This document shows, piece after piece, positions 1 to 10,700 of a stretch of DNA of 64,000 bases. The stretch's first letter is position 1. The number at the start of each line of letters is the position of its first letter. The DNA is from Fragum whitleyi (Eukaryota; Mollusca; Bivalvia; Cardiida; Cardiidae). Both the position numbers and the translations under genes were made by a program. The notes beneath the pieces were generated by a model. It had not been told where the DNA came from and did not search any database. It was given only the letters and a program-made list of their open reading frames with translations. The stretch covers positions 48,557,058 through 48,621,057 of the forward strand of contig OX411552.1 of NCBI GenBank assembly GCA_948146395.1. The letters run 5' to 3'.

Positions 1-522
1 TCTGCAACCACTAGAAAAGGAAAAAATATCTAATTCTGGTTAGTGGTAGCACAGCTGTGCAACCATAAGATAAGCATGTCAAATTACAAGACATGACAAA
101 CATATCAAATTCACTTTTTAAGGGTAAACAACAGATGAAATGGCTATTCATGTTGAATAGGAAAACGTTAGATGAATAAGTAAAATTAATTAACCCTATT
201 ATGTCATTACATCGGATTTTTGATGACAAGGGTCAAGCAACTGTCGAAAAAAAAAAATGACTTGGAACATAAATTTGTTCTCTCGCTAGACTCTATTTTT
301 AAGAATTTCTACTTATTCTTTCCTGACATAGATTTTATCTCTCAATATCTCATCCCAAAATTATCCCTGTTGAAGGTATACAAAACATCACTCGAACAAG
401 ATTCTAAGGAAAATCATGCAACTTTTTGAAAGTACGGTAGACTGATTCTGATTGTGATATTTTTATTGTTCAGTAAAATTATAAACTTTGATATAGATGA
501 ATGAAATATCATTGATATAAAA
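1..522. other. Intergenic, nothing recognised
   Basis: AT-rich sequence with no splice-consistent reading frame, RNA gene or clear repeat. The two small open frames here have no recognisable composition. Confidence 0.5.
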
Positions 523-643
523 CCTTTGACCAGCCCTGTGTTCAGGATGAACAAACTGTGCAAACAGGTGCACTTGTGACGCAGGGTATAATTCGCAAAA
601 TAATTGCACTATTGGTGATTCTGAACGCAGGGCTGGCCAAAGG
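523..643. repeat. Foldback element, 121 bp
   Basis: The ends are inverted copies: CCTTTGACCAGCCCTG at the left and CAGGGCTGGCCAAAGG at the right, about 23 bp each with two mismatches. Short, without coding potential; a probable non-autonomous DNA element. Confidence 0.65.
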
Positions 644-674
644 ATTTTTTAAGAAAGACAGAATACACTCAGAT

Positions 675-923
675 TTAACCCTTGTCATGCTGATCCCCGA
701 ATATTCCTGCTTTGGCAGGTTGTATGAACTAAGATCAGCCTGCACATATGTGCAGTCTGATCTTAGTTCATACAACCTGATTTTTCTTTTCAAACCACAA
801 AAGTTTCAGAAATTATATTTTCAAAATCAAATGCTGACTCACCATTAGAAAATACAGAGCTTTCAGCTCTTTGATTCATATATAATTTTGCCAAAGTTTT
901 TTATTCAGAAGGACAAGGGCTAA
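675..923 (+). mobile_element. TTAA-flanked MITE (piggyBac-like ends), copy 1
   Basis: Starts TTAACCCTTGTCATGCTGA and ends ATTCAG..GGACAAGGGCTAA (right end degraded). It contains a perfect internal hairpin around CTGCACATATGTGCAG. About 247 bp. TTAA flanks and CCCTTG termini are the signature of piggyBac-type non-autonomous elements; at least seven other copies lie in this window. Confidence 0.75.
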
Positions 924-1467
924 AATTCTAAGGAAGTAAAAATCTTCAACAACAAAATTAATTTTACAAAAATACTTGATTTTATACCAAAAGACTTGCT
1001 GAAATCATATACTTTCGACTTGCATATTAGAACTATTATAAGATAGATTATTCACTGTTCTATTTATTACAGACATAAGTAGGAAAGATAGGCAGAAAGT
1101 TAACATGTAGACGGGCGGACAAAATCATTATTTTACCTTCAAAAATTCTGAAAACATAATTCTTCATAGTATTAGATGGAAAATATGATATGAAAAGATA
1201 AAAATGCGGTTCATTAATTCAATTTTGAGAATTTCTGCAAAATGTTGGACCATGTAGAAGTCGAACGGACTATATAAAAGGGTAGAAAATACAGTTTTCA
1301 ATGAAGAAAATGCTGTGTTCCAGCATTTTCTTCATAAACAACTGTCTTTCCTTGAAATTCGTTTATTATTTATTTAAATGGACAAGTATAAAATCGTGTC
1401 CTACTTCTCAGAGGTCAAGTGAACAGAGTCTATATTTTCACACCTCTGAGGTAAACCTATGTGAGAA
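924..1467. other. Intergenic, one small hairpin only
   Basis: AT-rich. It holds the hairpin GAAAATGCTG..CAGCATTTTC near 1307-1332, the same hairpin found in the repeats at 2425-2795 and 47740-48330. No gene is seen. Confidence 0.5.
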
Positions 1468-1927
1468 AGATAGATAGATAGATTTTATTCGGTAAAAGAT
1501 GTTGACAATACATGATAAAATGTAATAATACATATCGATAAAAAATATATATCACAGTATGTTACATAAATCATGTCTGCCACCACCAAACCTGGGTTAA
1601 CGCAAAAAAGAGATATTGATCTCTTATTTCCATTGCGGACCCCTGCTTGGATGTGGCTGACATAGAGAGGCATAATGCTGAATATGACAAAATTATCACA
1701 GTTTAACTGAGCGTTACTTAAAAATTGCAATATATCACAGGTTGTACAAATTGTTATCACAAGGACTCAAGAAGATGTTTGTGGACACTTTTTTTAAACA
1801 TAGCAATAGAATTTGCATTTTTAATTGTCGTTGGTAAGCGGTTCCAAAGGCAGCAGCCCATGTAAGAAAATGATTTCCTTCCATGGGTCCCAGCCCTTGG
1901 AACGGCAAAGCAACCGTTCCTGCAGTC
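1468..1927 (-). pseudogene. 5'-truncated non-LTR retrotransposon (LINE) 3' fragment
   Basis: On the minus strand, about 1759-1912 encodes a C-terminal tail containing SFSYMGCCLWNRLPTTI and FKKSVHKHLL. This is the familiar 'x-LWN-x-LP...FK-x-x-L-x-x-HL' remnant that follows the reverse transcriptase in CR1/L2/Jockey-like LINEs. The element ends, on that strand, in AATAAAATCTATCTATCTAT (about 1468-1487), a typical LINE 3' microsatellite tail. Only the last few hundred bases remain. Confidence 0.65.
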
Positions 1928-2050
1928 GGAGGCTAGGAAAGGGTGTAATGGTAGTACAGGTGAAAGAAATACCAGGAATCCATTGTTAGGTGCTCCGGCC
2001 GCCACGATATAACTGAAATTGTTGAAAGTGGCGTAAAACCCATTCAAACA
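1928..2050 (+). mobile_element. SINE tail fragment
   Basis: Contains GGAGGCTAGGAAAGGGTGT, ATACCAGGAATCCATTGTTA, GGTGCTCCGGCCGCC and a final GTAAAACCCATTCAAACAAA. These match the body and tail of the tRNA-headed SINEs at 31549, 39244, 51517 and 53113. The tRNA head is missing; the fragment abuts the LINE remnant. Confidence 0.7.
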
Positions 2051-2084
2051 AATTCACACCCCTGATAGATGGCATTCAGCTGCA

Positions 2085-2193
2085 GATTACTAGATCAAGG
2101 TCATGTTACATGTGAAGGTCATCTGTAAAGGTCAAATTTCTTGAAAAAGTTTCTGTTTTAGGGGCCTTTGTATTTCACAAACACATCTTGTTT
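2085..2193 (+). mobile_element. 3' end of an ATGCCCCC-type element
   Basis: Repeated 'AAGGTCA' words followed by a TTCACAAACA..ATCTTGTTT ending, matching the end of the full copy at 29953-30578. The 5' part is absent. Confidence 0.55.
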
Positions 2194-2424
2194 ATCTCTG
2201 ACAAGGGTCCAGATAAGAGAGGGTAGAGTAAATCTAAATCCTCTAATTTCCTGTAAAGCCCTGTGTTATGTGTACTCAATTGCATCATCTCAATGAGATG
2301 TTTCAAATGATTACCAACCATATAGGGTTTTAGTTAAAAAAAATGAAATAGTCAAATACCAAAATATGCCCTCTATCTGTAGCCCTGTTTTAGATGTTAT
2401 TTTATGAAAACTAGTCCTCTATCC

Positions 2425-2795
2425 TGCGGTGTGGAATTCCCAAGCCCGACTTGTCCGACATGGGTTTTTCAACCTGTGGACAAGTACTTTTTTCTAAGCC
2501 ACTTGTCTGTGGACAAGGAAATACCAGGAAAAATATCAGAATGGTACTTAACAGATCTAAGAGATTTATTAACATAATGTTAATATCAAAGGAAAGAAAA
2601 CATCGTTTTTCAATGAAGAAAATGCTGTAATCCAGCATTTTCTTCTTTAAGCACAACATTTTCTCAAATTTGATTGATTTTCTTTTTTGATAACATGGTA
2701 TTTTTTTATCCGGGACAAGACGAAAATAATCTTTTAATTGTCTGGGGACAAGTGGAGAAATTCTGTATTTCCACATCCCTGCTCTATCATATACC
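2425..2795 (-). repeat. Repeat with AAAATGCTG hairpin, partner of 47740-48330
   Basis: Read on the minus strand it matches the right half of 47740-48330: CTTGTCCACAGG words, GATCTGTTAAGTACCATTCT and the AAAATGCTG/CAGCATTTT hairpin. It gives rise to a spurious 137-codon frame. Confidence 0.6.
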
Positions 2796-2812
2796 TGGTC
2801 ATTGTGATAGCA

Positions 2813-3236
2813 AGTGTTGGGCAATCGGTTTCAAATAACAATCGATAATCAGTTTTTAGTTGGAAGAGTAAATCAACTAATGATAGATTGTATAATCGTT
2901 TTTCTTCAAAAATTTATACAGCATTCCCAGTATCATCATTTTAAGAATACAATTTGAAAGTTTAGTTTAAACTCATGGCATAAAGACTCTTTTAGCAGAT
3001 TTTTCTATTAATTTCATGGGTCAGCCTGAATCAGTTGTAACTGCCTATAAACATATAGGCAGTTTCAACTGTTTCACGCTGAGCCACCAAACTGATGTTA
3101 GTTCTGAAACTTATATATAATGGCTTTCATTTATGTGTTAGGAACTGATTAATTGATTATGAAATTTCTTAGTTGATTATCTCAATCGGACAAACCCACT
3201 GATTATTGATTATAATCTATTAATCTGCCCATCACT
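2813..3236. mobile_element. GTGTTGGGCA-ended element with internal hairpin, copy 1
   Basis: Short inverted ends (GTGTTGGGCA / TGCCCATCAC). Internally it carries a member of the CCTATAAACATATAGG hairpin family at 3019-3086. The copy at 52747-53460 has the hairpin at the same internal place, so the hairpin travelled with this larger element. Confidence 0.6.
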
Positions 3237-3240
3237 AGCT

Positions 3241-3860
3241 TTTTAGTCCCCTACCGGTGTTCACACCGGAGGGGACTATAGGTTTGCCCTCCGTCTGTCC
3301 GTCTGTCCGTCCGTCTGTCCGCTCAAATCTGGATCCCGCGATAACTTAATAACTAAGCAAGCGTTTTTGATGAAAGTTGGTATATGACTAGATGGCAATG
3401 TGTAGATTATGCACATCATTTTATTTTTGTTTTTGACTTAAATTGAGGTTGCTATGGTTACAGAAATAGTGAAAATATGGCCAAAAATGGGATCCTGCGA
3501 TAAGATAATAACTAAGCAAGCTAGTTTGATGAGCTTGGTATATGACTATATGGCAATGTGTAGATTTGCAGATCATTTTATTTTTGTTTTTAGACTAAAA
3601 TTGTTGTTGCTATGGTTACGGAAATAGTGAAAATATGGCAAAAATATTGGATCCTGCGATAAGTTAATAAGTAAGCAAGCTAATTTGATGAGACTTGGTA
3701 TATGACTAGATGGCAATGTGTAGATTATGCACATCATTTTATCTTTGTTCTTTGACAAAAAGTGCGGTTGCTATGGTAACGGAAATAGTGAAAATATGGC
3801 AAAAAATGGATCCTGCAATAACTTAATAACTAAGCAAGCTAACTTGATGAAACCTGTTTT
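3241..3860 (+). mobile_element. AGTCCCC-hairpin element with about 159-bp internal units (3'-truncated)
   Basis: Begins TTTTTAGTCCCCTACCGG, with a hairpin closing at GGGGACT. A GTCTGTCC/GTCCGTCC simple repeat follows, then units starting GGATCC[CT]G[CA] at 3331, 3489, 3649 and 3808 (spacing 158-160 bp). The expected CTTGTT end is not seen. Confidence 0.65.
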
Positions 3861-4216
3861 AAAATGTAAAAAAAATTATAAGCCATGTTAGTCAGGGTGG
3901 TGATGCAGCAGTATTAATCACCTCCAGTGAAAGTTCTCATTTCTTACCAACAAGACTGAAGAAAAACATCTTGGATCAGACAAGGTAACTGTTATTGATA
4001 CTATTTCTTGCATCTGTCTATTGCTTGCATGAATTGTATAGTGGGCACAGCAGAGACAACAACTCATGTAAGTCTTGTTTAACCCTTTCCAAAACAAGAC
4101 CTGGTTTTGACGTCCCTGATAGAATTGGCGTGGGAAAACATTGAGACAAACGAAGCCGGTAGGGGACTTTATGTGTTGCATACAACACCAGATACTTGTT
4201 TTTTCTCCATTTTCAG
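3861..4216 (+). promoter_or_regulatory. Unique region upstream of CENP-T exon 1
   Basis: No repeat is recognised here. It contains a possible donor (caag|gtaact at 3985) and the exon 1 acceptor at 4216, so a 5' non-coding exon may end near 3984. No TATA box or CpG-rich core promoter is evident. Low confidence. Confidence 0.3.
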
Positions 4217-4249
4217 ATGAGAGCACCATCATATAGCAATACAGAATGA
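4217..4249 (+). promoter_or_regulatory. Upstream ORF overlapping the CENP-T start codon
   Basis: An ATG sits at the first base after the exon 1 acceptor and opens a 10-codon reading frame (MRAPSYSNTE). Its TGA stop overlaps the CENP-T ATG as ATGA. If the acceptor is used, this is the nearest upstream start and could reduce or re-route initiation. The overlap is seen directly; a regulatory effect is inferred. Confidence 0.5.
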
Positions 4250-4722
4250 ATAGCAAGACCCCCAGGACGGCTTTAGGAGAATTTGTCAATGCCTCCTTCA
4301 CCCAGGCAACAAAGAAAAACAATGTTCAATCACGAGTGAGGATTAACAATGAGACTCTGAGATCACCATCATTTGTCCCGACTCCTCGCAAGATAGAAGC
4401 TGCAGCCAGGCTCACAAAATCGCCTGGTAGAACCCTCAACCGAGGCAGGGGAGGCGAGCAAGATTCTCCGCTCTCAATACCAAGCTCCCAACATAAAGGT
4501 GCCTCAAGACCTAAAACACTGAGAAGGCTTGCCAATATGGATGAAGGACCCAACATTCGAGATAATCTGTTAAAATCTCCAGTGGATCAATATAAAGAGC
4601 TGATAGCCTCTGTGAGCAAGGGTCCACGACATTCTGTAAGACATGATAGAGTTGCCAGTTTGAGGACCACGCCGAGGATAACTATGTCTCAACCTGCTGA
4701 GGAGATAACCCCAGGAACTATG
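4246..4722 (+). CDS. CENPT: CENP-T exon 1 (residues 1-159), N-terminal kinetochore-recruiting region
   Basis: Preceded by a good acceptor (ttctccattttcag, AG at 4215-4216), so a 5' non-coding exon probably lies upstream. The donor is atg|gtttgt at 4723, phase 0. The encoded region is basic and unstructured, and carries many proline-directed sites: T5-P, S40-P, T46-P, S59-P, S74-P, S111-P, T142-P and T155-P. The opening KTPRTALGEF resembles the first TPRTLL motif of vertebrate CENP-T, which binds NDC80 after CDK1 phosphorylation. NLLKSP at 108-112 is a further helix-like proline-directed site. Confidence 0.88.
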
Positions 4723-7700
4723 GTTTGTTTGGATTTTATCATTTTGAAAGTCAGGGCCTTCTCTGGACTGAAATTTCTTTTCGCCAACACTTTCCCCAAA
4801 TAGGACAAAAATGGAGCCAAATTTGGATATAAGGAGCCAAATTTGGAGCAATTTTTCTTCTAAAAATTGTGCTTGATATAATCTTATGTTCCTTTTATAT
4901 AGCTCATCGTCAAGGGGGATCATATTTAAATGTCAATTAACATTTAATTAAAAATTATGTCAATTATATGTCAAATCAATAATCGCTGATGGGTCAAAGC
5001 TTGGATTTTTGTCACCAGTCATTTCGCCAATTTCATTTTTTTATCGCCAAATTCATTTCATTAAATTTTTTGCATTTGGCGACAATGGCGACACACAGAG
5101 AATGCCCAGGTGAAACTGTTGCATGAACAATGAAACTGACAATAGTGTGGAATCAATGAATTGATCAGTGTACAAATTAAACCTTGTCATGCTGAACCTG
5201 GAATATTCCTGCTTTGGCAGGAGCTATAAACAAACGTCAGCCTGCACACATGTGCAGTCTGATGTTAGTCTACACCACCTGTATCTCACTTTCAAACCAG
5301 AATTTTCAATAGATTTAGTTTTTCAAATAAAAATTGACCTACAGTTGGTACTTTCAGTACTTTTTGGCCTTTAATTTTTATAAAAATTTTTTAGCCAAAA
5401 TTTATTCAGCATGGCAAGGGTTAAAGGGGGTTATATTTGTTTCACCATGTCTGACTGTCTGTCCATCCGCTAGTCCGTCGTAAAATCATGAAATAATTGT
5501 TGCCCTTGTCCCCATGCAGTGTCATAATGTTTGTGGGTCATTAATGTCAAAGTCACAATTGAACTTAGTCCTTTTGATGGATTGTGTTTTAAATTCGATA
5601 GATCTTGATAATAAGTTGAGGGGTCAGTGCAATACTATTGTAAGTGCCTATAAATATATAGGCACTTACAATAGTATTGCGCTGATCCCTCAAAATAAAG
5701 TTGTAATTTAAAGTTTGAGATGGAAATGATGTATACACAGCTTGAATCAAGATATATAGGACATTTTGGTAGTCCATTAACGGCATGAGGATGAAATTAA
5801 TTGTATACTGAAAGAAGGGTTTAATTAGCATGAGTTTAAGTTTAGCTCATATAGGTGACTTATTGAACTGTAGAAATAAAAAAAAGGCTTGATTAAAGTA
5901 AAATAAATGTATAGAAATGCTCAGGCATTGCTACTCCGAGACTCCTAAGGGAACAGTTTTATCTTGGTCTGTAAAATCAGGGCTTGTGCTAGCTTTTCAA
6001 TTTCTGGAGTCATTGACCCCTTGACCACAACATTTTTGGGTCAAAACTTGTTTTAAAAGGGTCAAAAAGGGTGCAAACTATCAGTTAAACAGTTTAAAAT
6101 GATCTTCACAAATGAATCAACATAATCAATAAAGTGTCCTAAGACACTTTATTGTATGTTGACTCATTTACATAGATCCCTTATAATATGAAGAAAACAA
6201 ATGATTTGAATAATTTTCATGCTGCAATTTATGCATTGATGGAAATTCAGTAAGCAAAATTGACCCCTTAAACGAAAGTTTAGGGGTCAAATTGGAATTA
6301 TTGGGGGTCAACGGTTTAAGGGTCAAACACGATCCCTAAAGATTATTTGGCACTAAGCCCCATTTGTACACAATATTATGTTTTGATTCTACAGTACTAT
6401 GTATGAATTTAAGAACAATAATTGTCAGTGTTTCAGGAAAATCATAGAGTGATTAAGGTAATACTAATACCATATTTTGCAGATTTCTGCATTTTTGAGT
6501 GCCACAGACAGTACAGTACCTTTTGTACGACAACGAGCAAGAACATCGCAGACTGGTTTGAGTGTACCAGCTCAGCTGAAGGATGTTAAACAGTCAGCTG
6601 TAAAATCGAGAAGACGAAGTATCGGAGAGTCTGAAAAGGAAACACCGAGGGCCTTGATTCAAAATTTTCTCGAAAATGGTATGGGAGAACTTTGATAATA
6701 ATACGAATACTGTATGAAGGTAAACATTTTATACCCCCTCAAAGGAAGGTTTGGGGATAAAATGGAAACACTGTCTTTGGACATAATATGACCAATTATA
6801 CATTTTTACATAATTTTAGAAAAAAAAGGTGTTATATTTTTTGCAATATGCACCAAGGGATCAGTGCAGAGCTATCATCAGTGCCAATAAATCATATATG
6901 CTAGCAATAATTTTGCATTGATATGAGTAAGTTACACGATTTTAGTGTATGGTTTAGGAGTTCAAATTTTTGATACCAGTAGGCATATTCTTTCCTCATT
7001 ACTGAAACAATTCTTACTTTCCTCTGCTATTTCTTTGCAACCCTTGAACTAAACTATAAGAATCTTTTTGTATAATTTTCTGTTGATATTGTACCAACTG
7101 TATTATAATTGAAAGATCTGGGCATATCGAGGGGTCAGTGTAACATTTGTTAGTGCCTATAAATATATAGGTACTTACAATAGTGTTGCACCGACCCTTC
7201 AATATTGTTTTACCATATTTGTATGTCCATCCATTTGTGAGTTGGTTTGCGAAAACTTAACCTACCAACAGTATTAAAGTCTCATTTTTATGCTCCCCGA
7301 AAAATTTTGGGGCAGCATACAGTCGCCAGCTTGTGCCTGCATCCAGCCTTCTGGATGGCTGTTTGTCCGTCTGATGTCGTATTTCAGTTATCCCTGGGTC
7401 TAATTGGATGAAACTCCATATATATTCTTCCTAGACATTTTTTTTATTTTAATTTTCTCAATTGAAGGCTGTTTCATGTAAAAAGGAGCCTTAATGTAAA
7501 AAATAATTTTTTGGCCATTTTCTCCTTGCCTTATGGTCAGAATTTTATGAAATTTCATATGTGAGTAGCAAATCAGATCCTCTTGACCTTAAACTATAAA
7601 AAAATTAATGTTTAAAAAAAAAACGTGTGTTGAGAAAATGAACCTTAATGTTATTAGCTTTACATAAGCTCTCTCTTTGTCCTGCAAAAACTTATATATA

Positions 7701-10700
7701 TGCTATAACTTTTGATTTGTTACAGAAATTGTCTTTATATTTCACATGTGCATTGCTTCTGACAAATCCTTCTTATTGGTACTAAGTTCAAGGTCATCAG
7801 TCACGGTCATGTGTCAAGGTCAGAATTTAGAAAATTAAAAACTTAAGAAGCAGCCATAATTATGCAATGGTAAGTGATAAAGCCTTCATATTTCAAATGG
7901 TTATGACTTGTGATAAGGCCTTTTATTAGAAAACTAAGCCATAGATCATGCCGAACGTCAAGGTTGATCATCAAGGTAAAATGTATTGCCATCATAAATA
8001 CTCAAAGTTGGCCATACATTTTAATAGGAATGGGATACGGTCTTCATATTTCACATGTGCTTTGCTGGTGATAAGACCTTTCTGTTGGTACCAAATTCAA
8101 TGTCATCAGTCAAGGTCAAGAGGTCCTTCAGTAGATATCTAAGACAAGATTTGGTCAAGGTCAAATTGTCAAGGTCAATATTTTCCAATTAAAACTCTAC
8201 ATTGGCCATAACCTTTAATTGGAAGGAAATTTAATCTTCGTATTTAACATGTGTATTGTTTGTGGAAAGATCTTTTTGATACTACCAAGTTCAAGGTCAT
8301 CACTCAAAGTGAAGGTCACTGCTCAAGGTAAAAAAAAAAAAAATGAAAATTAAAACTTTAAAATTGTTCATAATTTTGCTATGGTAAGTAAAATAACCTT
8401 CATATTCCATATGATTGTTACTTTTGACAAGACCTTTCAGTAGATAATTAATTAAGACAAAGGCTCTAGGTCAAATTCAACGTCAATTTGTCAAGGTCAA
8501 TATTTTCCATCATAAAAACTCTAAATTTGCCATAACTTTTAACTGGATTGAGATTTTATTTTCATGGTTCACACATGGATTGCTTGTAATAAGACCTTTT
8601 TGTTGGTACCAAGTTCAAGGTCATCAGTCAAGGTCAAGATCTTTTCTGAAGGTAAAAGTTGGAAAATTAAAACTTAAAAGTTTGCTTCCATATTGCAATG
8701 GTAAGTGATATGACCTTGATATTTCATATGTCATGAATTTTGACTGTTGATTCAAAGCATATTCAATTGTCAAGCATTTATTTGGGGAACATAAGCAGTC
8801 ATTGACGGCTCTCATCTTTTATTGTTAGTGTATTTGACTTCTGGGCCCGAGGTTATAAAACTTTTCTCAGGCTCAATTCAAAATCTTCTCAAATTTCAAT
8901 TTGAGATTAAAGCCGTATTTCTGTTTTATTACTAATTTTAATGTATTAACATAAAAGATGATATTAATAAGTTGTTATAAATATTAACAACTTATTAATG
9001 TTATCTTTTATTTTCATACATTTATTTCAATTTGAAATTTGAGAAAAATTAAGCCTGAGCATGAGAAAAGTTTTATAACCTCAGGCCCTGATCATTGCTC
9101 TTGATATGAATCTCTGTCATCTCTTTCCAGTGAACTCTTCTCAAACCCCTGCCATCAGTACACACAGGGTACAGATGAACAATTATGTGTCACCAGACCT
9201 GGTGATCCCAAATCCCAGCTCCTACCACACCCCAAAGTGAGTTCAAGTTAACATGTATTCAAATGAAGGGTAGACCCTGCTGAAATCAGGAATTCAACCC
9301 TTGCATTGGTCAATTTTACTAAAGTGGAACAGTCAGCCCGTGTTGGTACCTCCGTTGACGTTTTTTGATCCAGAACATATCTTCAAAATTATGTAAACTA
9401 GAATCATGAAACTTCATGGGTGGATAGATCTCGTTGAGGAGAAGTGATGCACCATAACTCTACTCATGATATTTTGTGAGTTATTGCCCTTTGTCAATTG
9501 TAAAAGAATAGGCTGTCTAGTATCCTTCTTTTGTGATGGTAATGTTAAATGCTGAATAAATTTTGGCTAAAAATTTGCATCAAAATCAAACAGCAAAAAG
9601 GACTGAGAGTTCCGACTTTAGGTCAATTTTTATCTGAAAAACTATATCTATTGATAATTCTGGTCAGCAAGTGAGAAACAGGTTGTGTAGACTAACATCA
9701 GACTGCACATATTCCGGGTTCATAATGACAAAGGTTAAAAGGAAAATTTTCTGAAAAAAAAGAGGGAATTTTACCCTCTTTACTCATCACTCTCTTTATT
9801 GCTATTTATAGATTTGCCCTAAAAAAATTCCCAAACTTGTGATGGAAAACCCTTATAATCTTTAAATAGCACCAAAGAGAGTGATGGAAATCCATCACTC
9901 TCTTTATTGCTATTAATAGATTTGTCCTATAAAAATTCCAAAACTTGTGATGGAAAACCCTTACAAATCATTAAATAGCCACAAGAGAGTGATGGAAATC
10001 CTTCACTTTCTTTGTTGCTATTTTTAGATTTGTCCTATAAAACTTCCAAAACTCGTGATGGAAAACCCTTACAAATCTTAAAATAGCAACAAAGAGAGTG
10101 ATGGAATTCCATCACTCTCTTTGTTGCTATTTATAGATTTGTCCAGTAAAAATTCCCAATCTTGTGATGGAAAACCCTAACAAATCATTCAATAGCCACA
10201 AAGAGAGTGATGGAAATCCATCACTCTCTTTGTTACTATTTATAGATTTGTCCTATAAAAATTCCCAAACTTGTGATTGAAAACCCTTACAAATCTTAAG
10301 ATGGCCACAAAGAGAGTGAGTGAAATCCATCACTCCCTTTGTTGCTATTTATAGATTTGTCCTATAAAAATTCTTAAACTTGTGATGGAAAACCCTTACC
10401 AATCTTTAAATAGCCACAAAGAGAGTGATGGATTTCCATCACTCTTTTTGTTGCTATTTTTAGATTTGTCCTATAAAATTAACTTGTGTTGTCCAGTTGC
10501 CAACATAAAAATAAGAATTGTGATGAGTTTCTAACTATAAATCATAATGGTTCCCCTTTAGATCCAAAACTGATTGTGTCTGAATAAATTTACGAATAAG
10601 AATTGTGATGAGGTTCTGACACATTAAATCATAATGGTTCACCATCAGATCCCAAACTGATTGTGTCTGAATAAATTTATGAATAAGAATTGTGATGAGG

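Noticed and set aside
2411..2824. 137-codon minus-strand frame
   Set aside because: It lies wholly in a repeat also found at 47740-48330, where the frame is not kept.
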